In this document: piece by piece, positions 8,374 through 15,433 of the stretch | Layout: every line of letters starts with the position of its first letter | Position numbering within the stretch: position 1 is the first letter of the stretch | NCBI GenBank assembly: GCA_963922585.1 | Contig: CAWUIK010000017.1 | Coordinates: forward strand, 1 to 37,549 | DNA from: Parvicella sp963922585 | GTDB taxonomy: Bacteria; Bacteroidota; Bacteroidia; Flavobacteriales_D; Parvicellaceae | Direction: 5' to 3' | Length of the DNA stretch: 37,549 nucleotides | Notes under the pieces: generated by a model | The model's input: only the letters and a program-made list of their open reading frames with translations | Database searches by the model: none | Told to the model about the DNA's origin: nothing | Translations under genes and position numbers: made by a program

Positions 8374-9687
8374 ATGAGTACAATGACAGAAAGACTCCCT
8401 TACAAAGTTAAAGACATCAGTCTTGCAGACTGGGGAAGAAAAGAAATTAGATTAGCAGAAGCTGAAATGCCAGGATTGATGGCTTTAAGAGAAGAATACG
8501 GAGCAAAAAAACCTCTTGCAGGGGCAAGAATTGCTGGTTGTCTTCACATGACCATTCAAACTGCAGTATTAATCGAAACATTAGTTGAATTAGGAGCTGA
8601 AGTAACATGGTCTTCATGTAATATTTTTTCAACTCAAGATCATGCTGCTGCTGCTATTGCTGCTTCTGGTGTCCCAGTATACGCATGGAAAGGACTAAGT
8701 GAGGAAGAATTCGATTGGTGTATTGAACAAACTTTATTTTCATTCAAAGACGGAAAGCCTTTGAATATGATTTTAGATGATGGAGGTGATTTAACCAATA
8801 TGGTTTTTGATAAATATCCTGAATTAACCAAAGACATTAAAGGACTTTCTGAAGAAACAACTACTGGAGTTCACAGATTGTACGAGAGAATGAAAAAAGG
8901 TACTTTAGTAATGCCTGCAATTAACGTAAATGATTCTGTAACAAAATCAAAATTTGATAACAAATATGGTTGTAAAGAATCTTTGGTAGATTCTATTAGG
9001 AGAGCTACAGACGTAATGATAGCTGGAAAAGTAGCTGTTGTAGCTGGATATGGTGATGTTGGTAAAGGTTCTGCTGCTTCTTTAAGAGGTGCTGGTGCAA
9101 GAGTAATTGTTACTGAAATTGATCCTATATGTGCTTTACAAGCTGCTATGGATGGATTTGCAGTGAAAAAAATGGATAATGCTGTTGCTGAAGCGGATAT
9201 TGTTGTAACTACTACTGGTAACAAAGACATCATCAAAGGTCATCATTTTGAAAAAATGAAGGATAAAACTATTGTTTGTAATATTGGTCACTTTGATAAT
9301 GAAATTGATGTAGCGTATTTAAACAACAACTATGGAGCATCTAAAGTAACCATCAAACCACAAGTAGATATGTATAATGTAAATGGAAATGACATTATAT
9401 TATTAGCTGAAGGAAGATTGGTAAATTTAGGTTGTGCAAATGGTCATCCTTCTTTCGTTATGAGTAATTCATTTACAAACCAAACTCTAGCTCAAATAGA
9501 ACTTTGGACCAACAGTGAAGCATACGGTAATGAAGTATATATGTTACCTAAACACTTAGATGAAAAAGTAGCTCAATTACATTTAGCAAAAATTGGTGTG
9601 GAATTAGATACACTTACGCAAGACCAAGCAGATTATATTGGTGTTGACGTAAAAGGTCCATTCAAACCTGAGTACTATAGATATTAA
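8374..9687 (+). CDS. ahcY: Adenosylhomocysteinase
   Basis: Cytoplasmic NAD-dependent enzyme that splits S-adenosylhomocysteine reversibly into adenosine and homocysteine, relieving product inhibition of methyltransferases. The 437-residue protein shows the family in full: AGCLHMTIQTAVLIETL, TWSSCNIFSTQDHAAAA, ILDDGGDLT, EETTTGVHRLY, the NAD-binding glycine motif VVAGYGDVGKGSAA, VCNIGHFDNEID, and a C terminus KPEYYRY with the Lys-Tyr pair characteristic of the family. A second ATG four codons in (MTERLPYKV) could also serve. It has its own promoter and is followed by a strong terminator, so it is probably monocistronic. Confidence 0.97.
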   Translation: MSTMTERLPYKVKDISLADWGRKEIRLAEAEMPGLMALREEYGAKKPLAGARIAGCLHMTIQTAVLIETLVELGAEVTWSSCNIFSTQDHAAAAIAASGVPVYAWKGLSEEEFDWCIEQTLFSFKDGKPLNMILDDGGDLTNMVFDKYPELTKDIKGLSEETTTGVHRLYERMKKGTLVMPAINVNDSVTKSKFDNKYGCKESLVDSIRRATDVMIAGKVAVVAGYGDVGKGSAASLRGAGARVIVTEIDPICALQAAMDGFAVKKMDNAVAEADIVVTTTGNKDIIKGHHFEKMKDKTIVCNIGHFDNEIDVAYLNNNYGASKVTIKPQVDMYNVNGNDIILLAEGRLVNLGCANGHPSFVMSNSFTNQTLAQIELWTNSEAYGNEVYMLPKHLDEKVAQLHLAKIGVELDTLTQDQADYIGVDVKGPFKPEYYRY

Positions 9688-9707
9688 TCTATAATTAAAA
9701 TATATAT

Positions 9708-9715
9708 TATCTTTG
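9708..9715 (+). promoter_or_regulatory. -7 element abutting the ahcY terminator
   Basis: TATCTTTG matches TAnnTTTG and ends one base before the left arm of the following hairpin. Transcription would start near 9719-9722, inside that arm. It would serve the gene at 9756. See the matching arrangement at 15387-15427. Confidence 0.45.
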
Positions 9716-9716
9716 G

Positions 9717-9746
9717 AGTCCCATTAATTATGATGGGACTTTTTTT
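9717..9746 (+). terminator. Rho-independent terminator after ahcY
   Basis: The eight-base stem AGTCCCAT (9717-9724) pairs with ATGGGACT (9733-9740), followed by a run of T to 9746. It lies 29 bases after the ahcY stop and only 9 bases before the next ATG. Confidence 0.9.
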
Positions 9747-9755
9747 ATATCTAAA

Positions 9756-10562
9756 ATGAAAATTTCAAAAAGATTTCTTTATTACTTAATTGGTTTTGGA
9801 TTGGGAATTATACTTACAATAATTCTATTTGTAAACAAAGATATTTTTGGATTCTTACCATCCAATAGAGTCTTAAAAGATATTCAAAATAGCAATATTC
9901 TAATTTCCGATGTAGAGAAGGAAAAATTAGAATGTATGAACATTGACGAAGCATTCATTTTTAAAATGATAGAAAATGCAAATGTAAATTTCTCCAATAG
10001 TCAAACTAGTTATTCTAATGAAAAATTTATCATCAATGGATATGAAAAAACTGTAGAAGTAAAAAAATATGAATTAGAATATGAGAATAAGCTAATCTCG
10101 TTTTGGATAGCACCAAAGGATTCAATATCTATTTTACATACTATAAATGCAAACAAAAACTGTGTAGTCCATTCAAAAGATTCCAAAAAACTTAGTGTTT
10201 TATACATGCCTTCATCTTTGATTTTTGAAAAATTAAACTCAAAAGAATTGTGGCTCAATAAAAATATTAAATGTGAATTGGAATGTTTAAATATTAAAGA
10301 ATCAGATATCAAAGAACTTTTTAAAAGTGGTGAATTGCTAATCTCTGAAAGTTTCCCCAATAGAAAGCCTAATCCGGTTTATTTTATCAAGCAAAATATC
10401 AATGGAATAGATTGGGTTTTTTGGGTAGAATTGGGTGATACAAAAACGAGAATCAAATATGTTATTGATATGAGTGGAATAACTGTTGAACCTGGACAAT
10501 TTCTTATCAATCAATTATTTCAAAAGGTACAAGAAGATAATAGTTGTAATTGCTACGACTAA
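9756..10562 (+). CDS. Membrane-anchored protein of unknown function with an internal duplication
   Basis: I do not firmly recognise this 268-residue protein. It has one N-terminal membrane segment (about residues 8-26, LYYLIGFGLGIILTIILFV) and no obvious cleavage site, so the rest probably faces the periplasm. The body holds two related units: LPSNRVL...KLECMNIDEAFIFKMIENANVNFS (about 34-80) and MPSSLIF...ELECLNIKESDIKELFKSGELLIS (about 151-197). Each is followed by a beta-rich stretch containing a Tyr/Phe-Ile...ING pattern. The second unit (helix, SGELL, basic/proline turn, VYF strand, WVFWVEL) resembles DUF4258-type domains, but this is a weak judgement by eye. The C terminus is cysteine-containing (CNCYD). 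It is probably transcribed from the -7 box nested against the ahcY terminator, and is convergent with the next gene. Confidence 0.7.
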   Translation: MKISKRFLYYLIGFGLGIILTIILFVNKDIFGFLPSNRVLKDIQNSNILISDVEKEKLECMNIDEAFIFKMIENANVNFSNSQTSYSNEKFIINGYEKTVEVKKYELEYENKLISFWIAPKDSISILHTINANKNCVVHSKDSKKLSVLYMPSSLIFEKLNSKELWLNKNIKCELECLNIKESDIKELFKSGELLISESFPNRKPNPVYFIKQNINGIDWVFWVELGDTKTRIKYVIDMSGITVEPGQFLINQLFQKVQEDNSCNCYD

Positions 10563-10580
10563 AAATATTTTTTCTGCACT

Positions 10581-12230
10581 TTAATTTTTCAAAATCCAAT
10601 AACTAAAGTCTTTAGGTAGATTTGATTCAACCCATTTATTTGTTTCGGTTTCAGAATCACTGGAATAGACAAAAACTCTTGTCATTTGTTTGATTTCATC
10701 AAAATACTTTTCTGCATGAATTTTCTTTTTCTTCAAACTAGCAATTAAATTATCTGCATTCTTAGGATCTCCAAAACTTCCTACAACCACTAAGAAAGAA
10801 TGATTTTTATTTAATATTACCGAACTAGAAATAGGACTTTCTTTAATAATTACTTTTTCTTCTTTTTTAGTTTCAGTCTTTACTTCAACTATTTCTTCAA
10901 CATTTTCAACAGGTTTTAATTTTGAAATATCAATATTTCTTCTTCTAATAGAAAATAATCTACTAATTGGTTTAATAGTGCCATTCGATTCCTTGTAACT
11001 TTTATTTTTTGAAATTACATCCTCAGCATATTCATTTACATTATTTATTACTTTATTTGATTCAGATATATTTGCTACTGATGCATTGCTTTTTGAAACT
11101 GCTAAAACATCTTTTTCTAAATCATTTTCAATCTCAACACTTGATTTTGATTTTACTAAAGAATCTTTATACACCTGGATATAACCAGAATAGCAGGCTA
11201 CCCATATATTTTTCTTTAATCCATCATAAGTTATCCCTATTGGTTTACTTTTGGTTTTAGAAATTGCTATTAAACTTAAATCAGCGGCATTATATTTTGA
11301 AAAAGTATTGTCATTATAATTTACTACATATAAAAACTTTCCATCGTCTGAAATTGTCATTGAACGTGGTTGATTTCCAGCTTTTGTTTTGATAATTTCA
11401 TTGGTCTGGGTGTTAATTTTAGCAATTTTATTTTCAGTATTTAATGTTAAATATAACCATTTGTTGTCTGGCGAAATACACAAATGTCTAGGCCCCTTCC
11501 CTACATTATCAATAAAAGATGTTTCGAATGTTTTGATGTTAATTTTGGCAATTTTAGTTGACCCCATCACTGTAACATAAGCCCATTGACTATTATGATC
11601 AATAACAATTCCTCTTGGAAATGTTCCAACAGATATTCTTTTGATTTCTTTTTTTAAATCCGTATCAATAATACTAACATCACCGCTTGTCCAATTAGAG
11701 ACCACTACTCTACTGTTGTCTGGAGATGTAGCTACATATTTTGGTACTGCACCTACTTTTACAACATCTACTACTTTGTGTGTTTCAGTATCTATCTGAT
11801 AAACAAAACTACTGTCGTATTTTGAACTAGAACTACAATTATCACATCCAGGATTTCTAAACTGAGTAGAATCACCTCCAATCATACTGTAGTTACTCAC
11901 CCAGGCGTATCTTCCATTGTGAGAAAAGGCACATTCTACTGGACCTCCATACACACCTTTTTCATATTCTTTGAAACCAAATTTATTTAGATAAACATAA
12001 TCTTTGATTGTTGCAATTTGTTCCAAAGTTCTATCGTATACTGTAACCGTATGCCTATACATCATATTTTGAGCGTAAAAAACACCTTTACCATTATGAA
12101 CAATAGATTTGGGAGATATTTTTCCTGAAATAGATTTGATAAGATATAACGATGAATCGATTTTGTTGCGCTGAGATAAAATTACCTGAGCACAAAAGAA
12201 AATTATTACAAAAATTAAAAATCTAATCAC
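10581..12230 (-). CDS. Secreted YVTN-type beta-propeller protein with C-terminal SPOR domain
   Basis: A 549-residue envelope protein with signal peptide MIRFLIFVIIFFCAQVILSQ. Residues about 30-365 form a YncE/YVTN-like beta-propeller, with recurring units such as GAVPKYVATSPDNSRVVVSN, GTFPRGIVIDHNSQWAYVTV, GKGPRHLCISPDNKWLYLTL and GNQPRSMTISDDGKFLYVVN. A charged Ser/Lys/Glu-rich linker (about 365-475) leads to a SPOR-like domain (477-549, HSFLVVVGSFGDPKNADNLI...). SPOR domains bind peptidoglycan stripped of stem peptides, often at division sites. A loop with CDNC (PGCDNCSSSS) interrupts the early propeller and may form a disulphide or bind a metal. No enzyme motif was seen, so the role is likely binding or scaffolding in the periplasm or at the outer membrane. 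No clear promoter was found. Confidence 0.8.
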   Translation of the reverse strand: MIRFLIFVIIFFCAQVILSQRNKIDSSLYLIKSISGKISPKSIVHNGKGVFYAQNMMYRHTVTVYDRTLEQIATIKDYVYLNKFGFKEYEKGVYGGPVECAFSHNGRYAWVSNYSMIGGDSTQFRNPGCDNCSSSSKYDSSFVYQIDTETHKVVDVVKVGAVPKYVATSPDNSRVVVSNWTSGDVSIIDTDLKKEIKRISVGTFPRGIVIDHNSQWAYVTVMGSTKIAKINIKTFETSFIDNVGKGPRHLCISPDNKWLYLTLNTENKIAKINTQTNEIIKTKAGNQPRSMTISDDGKFLYVVNYNDNTFSKYNAADLSLIAISKTKSKPIGITYDGLKKNIWVACYSGYIQVYKDSLVKSKSSVEIENDLEKDVLAVSKSNASVANISESNKVINNVNEYAEDVISKNKSYKESNGTIKPISRLFSIRRRNIDISKLKPVENVEEIVEVKTETKKEEKVIIKESPISSSVILNKNHSFLVVVGSFGDPKNADNLIASLKKKKIHAEKYFDEIKQMTRVFVYSSDSETETNKWVESNLPKDFSYWILKN

Positions 12231-12368
12231 AGATTTGAATTATAAAATTTATGTACTTGTTGTTTGTTATTGAAAGAACACTTTTCCAAATCAAAAAATA
12301 ATCAATTATTTACTTCAAAATTAAACTATTTTTTTTAATCAATTGAATTTGGAGATTTATTACCTATA

Positions 12369-13208
12369 TTAATTCTTTAAAAAATCCATAACATCTTTCG
12401 CTGTTTCTCCTGGAATTTCCTCCATGGGAACATGCCCAGCATTTTCATAGATAATTTTTGTGCAGAATTTCAAATCCTTTTCAAATTTATCAGCATGTGT
12501 AACGCTAAGCCAATTGTCTTTTTTGCCCCAAATTACCAAAACCGGAAGGTTCAAATGTATTAAATTATCGGTATTTTGTGTAAAACTACTGTTTGCTAAT
12601 CTTACAAAAGCTTCTTTATTACCATCTCTGTGAAACAAATCATAATATCTTGTCACCATTTGGCTGGTCACTTTATTTTGATCATAAAAAACTTGTTTTA
12701 CAAATCTTCTTACAACAGCTTTTGGAACATAATTAAAAACATTTCTCAATACAGGAGTTTGAGCAATGATAAACGGCAAAGGGTATGTGTTATCATTGAT
12801 GTATCCAGCAGAGTCAATCAACACCAATTTGTTTACCATACTTGGAAATTTAAGTGCAAATTCCCATGAAAGCCAACCACCAAGAGAATTCCCAGCAATT
12901 GAACATTTATCAATTTTTAGCGCTACTAGAAAATCTTTAAGTAATTCTGTAAATAAAGCAATACTGTATTTATGAGATGGATTAGGACCTGTAAGGCCAA
13001 AGCCAGGTAAATCTAATCTAACAATTCTAAAATGAGATTTTAAGATTGATGTCCATTCATCAAAACAATGCAAAGAGGCAAAGGTTCCATGTACCAAAAG
13101 TAACACTTCTCCTTCACCCTCATCTCTATAATGTATGTTTAACCCCTGAACTTCAACAAACTTGGAATGTTCGTTGGTATATTTTTCAATTAATTCTTCT
13201 AAATTCAT
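12369..13208 (-). CDS. Alpha/beta-fold hydrolase
   Basis: A 279-residue soluble hydrolase of the alpha/beta fold (MhpC/haloalkane dehalogenase-like branch), without a signal peptide. The oxyanion region is LLVHGTFAS (about 37-45). The nucleophile is Ser108 in GNSLGG, the acid is Asp231 in WGKKDNW, and the base is His259 in NAGHVP. A cap region (about 140-200) lies between strands as usual. An ester, thioester or C-C bond hydrolase are all possible; the nucleophile is Ser, not the Asp of dehalogenases and epoxide hydrolases. It lies downstream of and in the same direction as the TetR gene, separated by 270 bases that contain a perfect 16-bp palindrome, so TetR control is an attractive but unproven idea. 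Confidence 0.85.
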   Translation of the reverse strand: MNLEELIEKYTNEHSKFVEVQGLNIHYRDEGEGEVLLLVHGTFASLHCFDEWTSILKSHFRIVRLDLPGFGLTGPNPSHKYSIALFTELLKDFLVALKIDKCSIAGNSLGGWLSWEFALKFPSMVNKLVLIDSAGYINDNTYPLPFIIAQTPVLRNVFNYVPKAVVRRFVKQVFYDQNKVTSQMVTRYYDLFHRDGNKEAFVRLANSSFTQNTDNLIHLNLPVLVIWGKKDNWLSVTHADKFEKDLKFCTKIIYENAGHVPMEEIPGETAKDVMDFLKN

Positions 13209-13358
13209 ACTTCACATCAAACCATATCTTGTTAGTCATTAACTGTAAGTGTTTAGCCCTTAGTAAATGATGATTATATATTTTTGTACAAAGTTTTAAG
13301 TATAATTAAAAACTTGTTTTAATAATCAAAAATTAACCAACCATTACTTTTAACTCTA

Positions 13359-13374
13359 ATCGATATGTATCGAT
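13359..13374. repeat. Perfect 16-bp inverted repeat, candidate operator
   Basis: ATCGATA (13359-13365), two spacer bases TG, and TATCGAT (13368-13374) form a perfect dyad. A second palindrome, CGAATTCG, follows directly at 13375-13382. The pair is GC-richer than its surroundings. It lies 151 bases upstream of the hydrolase start and downstream of the TetR gene, inside the 270-base gap 13209-13478. That gap otherwise shows no gene, but does carry a smaller AACTAGTT palindrome at 13432-13439. Arm length suits a TetR-type dimer site, by inference only. Confidence 0.4.
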
Positions 13375-13478
13375 CGAATTCGAGGTAAGAAGAATTGTTA
13401 AACTCCATACAACGAACATCAAACATTAAATAACTAGTTGTCGAAGTTAGAAATAATTACTAGTAGAATATAATTTTG

Positions 13479-14114
13479 TTAATTATTTTGATAATTTGTT
13501 AAAATAGACAAATCTCTATTGGTTAGTATACCATTGAATTTCATATTGAAATATTCATTAAAAGCAGTTTCAATTTTTACTTCATTTGCTACCAAAAATG
13601 ATGGGTCAACCATAAAATTGAAAAATTTCAAATCATAACTTGACATCAAAGTAGTATTAAATGGTCTAAAAACGCCTTTTTCTATACCTTTATCATAATA
13701 AGCTTTGAGATTTTCTGCAGATTTGATTTTGTAAATTTGAATACTTTCCCAAGATTTAGGAAAATAATTTTTTAAATCGTTAAGGTAAATACTTGACATT
13801 CCGTTTAGACATTTGGTAGCATAACCAACTCCTTCGTAATAACGTTCTATAAAATCCAATGATTCATCATTTAATAAATCTCTGAATTTATCCATATCTT
13901 TTAACTTTAACCAAAGTGCATCATGAACTAAATCGTCTTTGGATTCGTAATAATTATATATGGTTGCTTTACTCAATTTTAAATAATCTGCAATGCAGTT
14001 CATTGTAGGACCTTGTATTCCATGTTCATAGAAAAAAGGCATTGTGTTTGCCAACCATCTTTTTTGTTTGGCATTTAAAGATTTTCTTTCTTTTTCAATT
14101 GATTTACGTCCCAT
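13479..14114 (-). CDS. TetR/AcrR family transcriptional regulator
   Basis: A 211-residue one-component regulator. The N-terminal helix-turn-helix (about residues 15-65) has the TetR pattern: MPFFYEHGIQGPTMNCIADY, then LKLSKATIYNYYESKDDLVHDAL. The C-terminal helical ligand domain (about 70-200) has aromatic-rich segments but no recognisable ligand signature. It is divergent from an outer-membrane protein/lipoprotein pair, with a promoter that overlaps the divergent gene's start. It also stands upstream of the alpha/beta hydrolase. TetR proteins usually repress neighbours and themselves, so these are the natural candidate targets. Ligand unknown. Confidence 0.9.
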   Translation of the reverse strand: MGRKSIEKERKSLNAKQKRWLANTMPFFYEHGIQGPTMNCIADYLKLSKATIYNYYESKDDLVHDALWLKLKDMDKFRDLLNDESLDFIERYYEGVGYATKCLNGMSSIYLNDLKNYFPKSWESIQIYKIKSAENLKAYYDKGIEKGVFRPFNTTLMSSYDLKFFNFMVDPSFLVANEVKIETAFNEYFNMKFNGILTNRDLSILTNYQNN

Positions 14115-14184
14115 TTATTTGTTTTTATTTGCTGGTTTGTATTTATTTAGTATATTAGCACCTGTTTCCTTGCAAGAGCAATGC

Positions 14185-14209
14185 TAACTTTTATATTAAC
14201 GCAAAGTTA
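14185..14209. promoter_or_regulatory. Facing -7 elements forming an inverted repeat in the tetR intergenic region
   Basis: TAACTTT (14185-14191, plus strand, followed by T rather than G) and AAAGTTA (14203-14209, part of TAACTTTG on the minus strand) form a perfect 7-bp inverted repeat with an 11-base spacer. Each arm is also a -7-like element, pointing toward each other. This would couple the tetR promoter with that of the gene at 14231 and could double as an operator. Confidence 0.35.
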
Positions 14210-14231
14210 AATTTTTTATTACGAACCACAA
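14202..14231 (-). promoter_or_regulatory. Promoter for the tetR gene (TTG-N19-TAACTTTG)
   Basis: On the minus strand a TTG (plus-strand CAA at 14229-14231) is followed 19 bases later by TAACTTTG (14202-14209). This is a well-formed Bacteroidota promoter with transcription starting near 14196, leaving a leader of about 80 bases. The -33 element overlaps the first base of the divergent start codon at 14231. Confidence 0.65.
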
Positions 14232-14800
14232 TGCTAAAAAATTACAAATTATTGGTTTCCTGTCTGCTATTGTTGATATCTTTTCAATTTGTAGGCCAAA
14301 ATATTTCTTCAAAAAACACGGTTTACCTTGAATTTCTTGGGAAAGGCTTCTATTATTCTATCAATTATGAAAGAAATATTTATGAACTATCTGATAAAAT
14401 TAGTTTGCAAGGAAGCGTTGGTTTTGGTCTCACACCAGGGCTTACAGATATTGAAAAATCAACAGATTTGACCATCCCATTCGAATTGAACTTGAGGTAT
14501 TCATTGGGGAACCACAATATAGTTGGTGGTTATGGAACTACTTTTTGGAGGTATTCTTTAACTGAAATACCTATTGACAATTCCAACTGGAATCAACAAC
14601 CCATAGCCCCTGAATTAAAAAAAGTAAAAGAATGGTTTGCTCATTTTGTTTTGGAATACAGATATCAAAAACCAGATGGTGGACTCATGTTTAAAGCAGG
14701 TTGGACACCATTATTTTTTGCAAAAATGAATCATTTTAAATACCAAAAGAAAACAAATTTCGCAAATTCTTTTAACTTTGGTGTTGGATATAGTTTTTAA
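14231..14800 (+). CDS. Small outer-membrane beta-barrel-like protein, function unknown
   Basis: A 189-residue protein with signal peptide MLKNYKLLVSCLLLLISFQF ending near VGQ. The mature part alternates polar and aromatic/hydrophobic residues in short strands (TVYLEFLGKGFYYSINYERN, ISLQGSVGFGL, IPFELNLRYSLG, FVLEYRYQ, LMFKAGWTPLFFA) and ends in NFGVGYSF, with a terminal Phe typical of outer-membrane barrels. No family assigned. It is followed 19 bases later by a lipoprotein gene and lies divergent from a TetR regulator, suggesting a small regulated envelope module. Confidence 0.75.
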   Translation: MLKNYKLLVSCLLLLISFQFVGQNISSKNTVYLEFLGKGFYYSINYERNIYELSDKISLQGSVGFGLTPGLTDIEKSTDLTIPFELNLRYSLGNHNIVGGYGTTFWRYSLTEIPIDNSNWNQQPIAPELKKVKEWFAHFVLEYRYQKPDGGLMFKAGWTPLFFAKMNHFKYQKKTNFANSFNFGVGYSF

Positions 14801-14819
14801 AATAAATTTATTAATCATC

Positions 14820-15371
14820 ATGAACATACTTAAAACAACTTTACTACTTGCTACAAGCACATTAATTCTCGGAACTTCATGCAGAAAAAAAGAACCTGTG
14901 GAAGATGAAAAAATAGGTGGATGTCTGGATATAGACTCTCCTCTTTATAATGCAAATGCAGACTTTGATGATGAAAGTTGCAAGTATGCTTACACAGACA
15001 GTTATGAAATCACCTATCATCCTGAACAAGATGGAGGTAGTGATTGGGATTTTCTTACAAATACTGATGCAGATTTAATTTTAAGAATCAAGGAGCAAGG
15101 GGCTCCAAATTGGATGTTTGAAAGCGCTACAATAGATAATCAACCTCATAATGTTCCTGCAGTATGGACAGCTCCAACAAGATTGAAACTTTATAATAAA
15201 GTTTATGAATGGGAATTATACGATTATGATGCTACAAGTGGTGACGATTTTGTTTCTGGAGGTACTTTCAATGCTGTTGAATTAGCATCCAACGGTTCTA
15301 TAATCGCAAAAGGCACCAATCCTAGTGGAAACGAAACTCAAATTAAGATTTATTATACTTTAGAAGACTAA
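14820..15371 (+). CDS. Lipoprotein with DDxSC motif and C2-like domain
   Basis: A 183-residue lipoprotein. The ATG at 14820 gives a signal peptide with lipobox LGTSC (Cys21); an upstream in-frame ATG at 14778 overlaps the previous gene and would spoil the signal peptide. The segment GGCLDIDSPLYNANADFDDESC matches a short motif common in Bacteroidota surface proteins (GCTDxxAxNYNPxAxxDDGSC type). The rest (DGGSDWDFLTNTDADLILRI, PAVWTAPTRLKLYNK, YEWELYDYDATSGDDFVSGG) resembles a C2-like beta-sandwich with acidic calcium-type loops. That is my inference from pattern only. A TAACTTTG inside the previous gene (14773-14780) could give it a promoter of its own. It ends before a strong terminator. 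Confidence 0.8.
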   Translation: MNILKTTLLLATSTLILGTSCRKKEPVEDEKIGGCLDIDSPLYNANADFDDESCKYAYTDSYEITYHPEQDGGSDWDFLTNTDADLILRIKEQGAPNWMFESATIDNQPHNVPAVWTAPTRLKLYNKVYEWELYDYDATSGDDFVSGGTFNAVELASNGSIIAKGTNPSGNETQIKIYYTLED

Positions 15372-15386
15372 TTTTAATTTTATTAA

Positions 15387-15394
15387 TAACTTTG
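15387..15394 (+). promoter_or_regulatory. -7 element abutting a terminator, upstream of the aldehyde dehydrogenase gene
   Basis: TAACTTTG matches TAnnTTTG and stops one base before the left arm of the next hairpin. The expected start (about 15398-15401) lies inside that arm, so a transcript begun here would lack a complete hairpin. It would serve the gene at 15434. Confidence 0.45.
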
Positions 15395-15395
15395 G

Positions 15396-15427
15396 AAGAC
15401 CATCAGTTTTGATGGTCTTTTTTTTTT
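15396..15427 (+). terminator. Rho-independent terminator after the lipoprotein gene
   Basis: The nine-base stem AAGACCATC (15396-15404) pairs with GATGGTCTT (15411-15419), with loop AGTTTT, followed by T to 15427. It is only 6 bases before the next start codon. Confidence 0.9.
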
Positions 15428-15433
15428 AAAACC

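Noticed and set aside
8871..9236. Long antisense frame inside ahcY, and similar frames inside purE, purK, bioB and porU
   Set aside because: They are shadows of strongly conserved genes on the other strand and encode low-complexity or unrecognisable protein.
12296..12311. Palindrome AAATAAT-CA-ATTATTT upstream of the propeller gene
   Set aside because: It is made only of A and T apart from the centre, in very AT-rich DNA, so chance is a sufficient explanation.
14778..14819. Longer N terminus for the lipoprotein gene
   Set aside because: It overlaps the previous gene and pushes the lipobox away from the N terminus; the ATG at 14820 puts the lipobox cysteine at residue 21.
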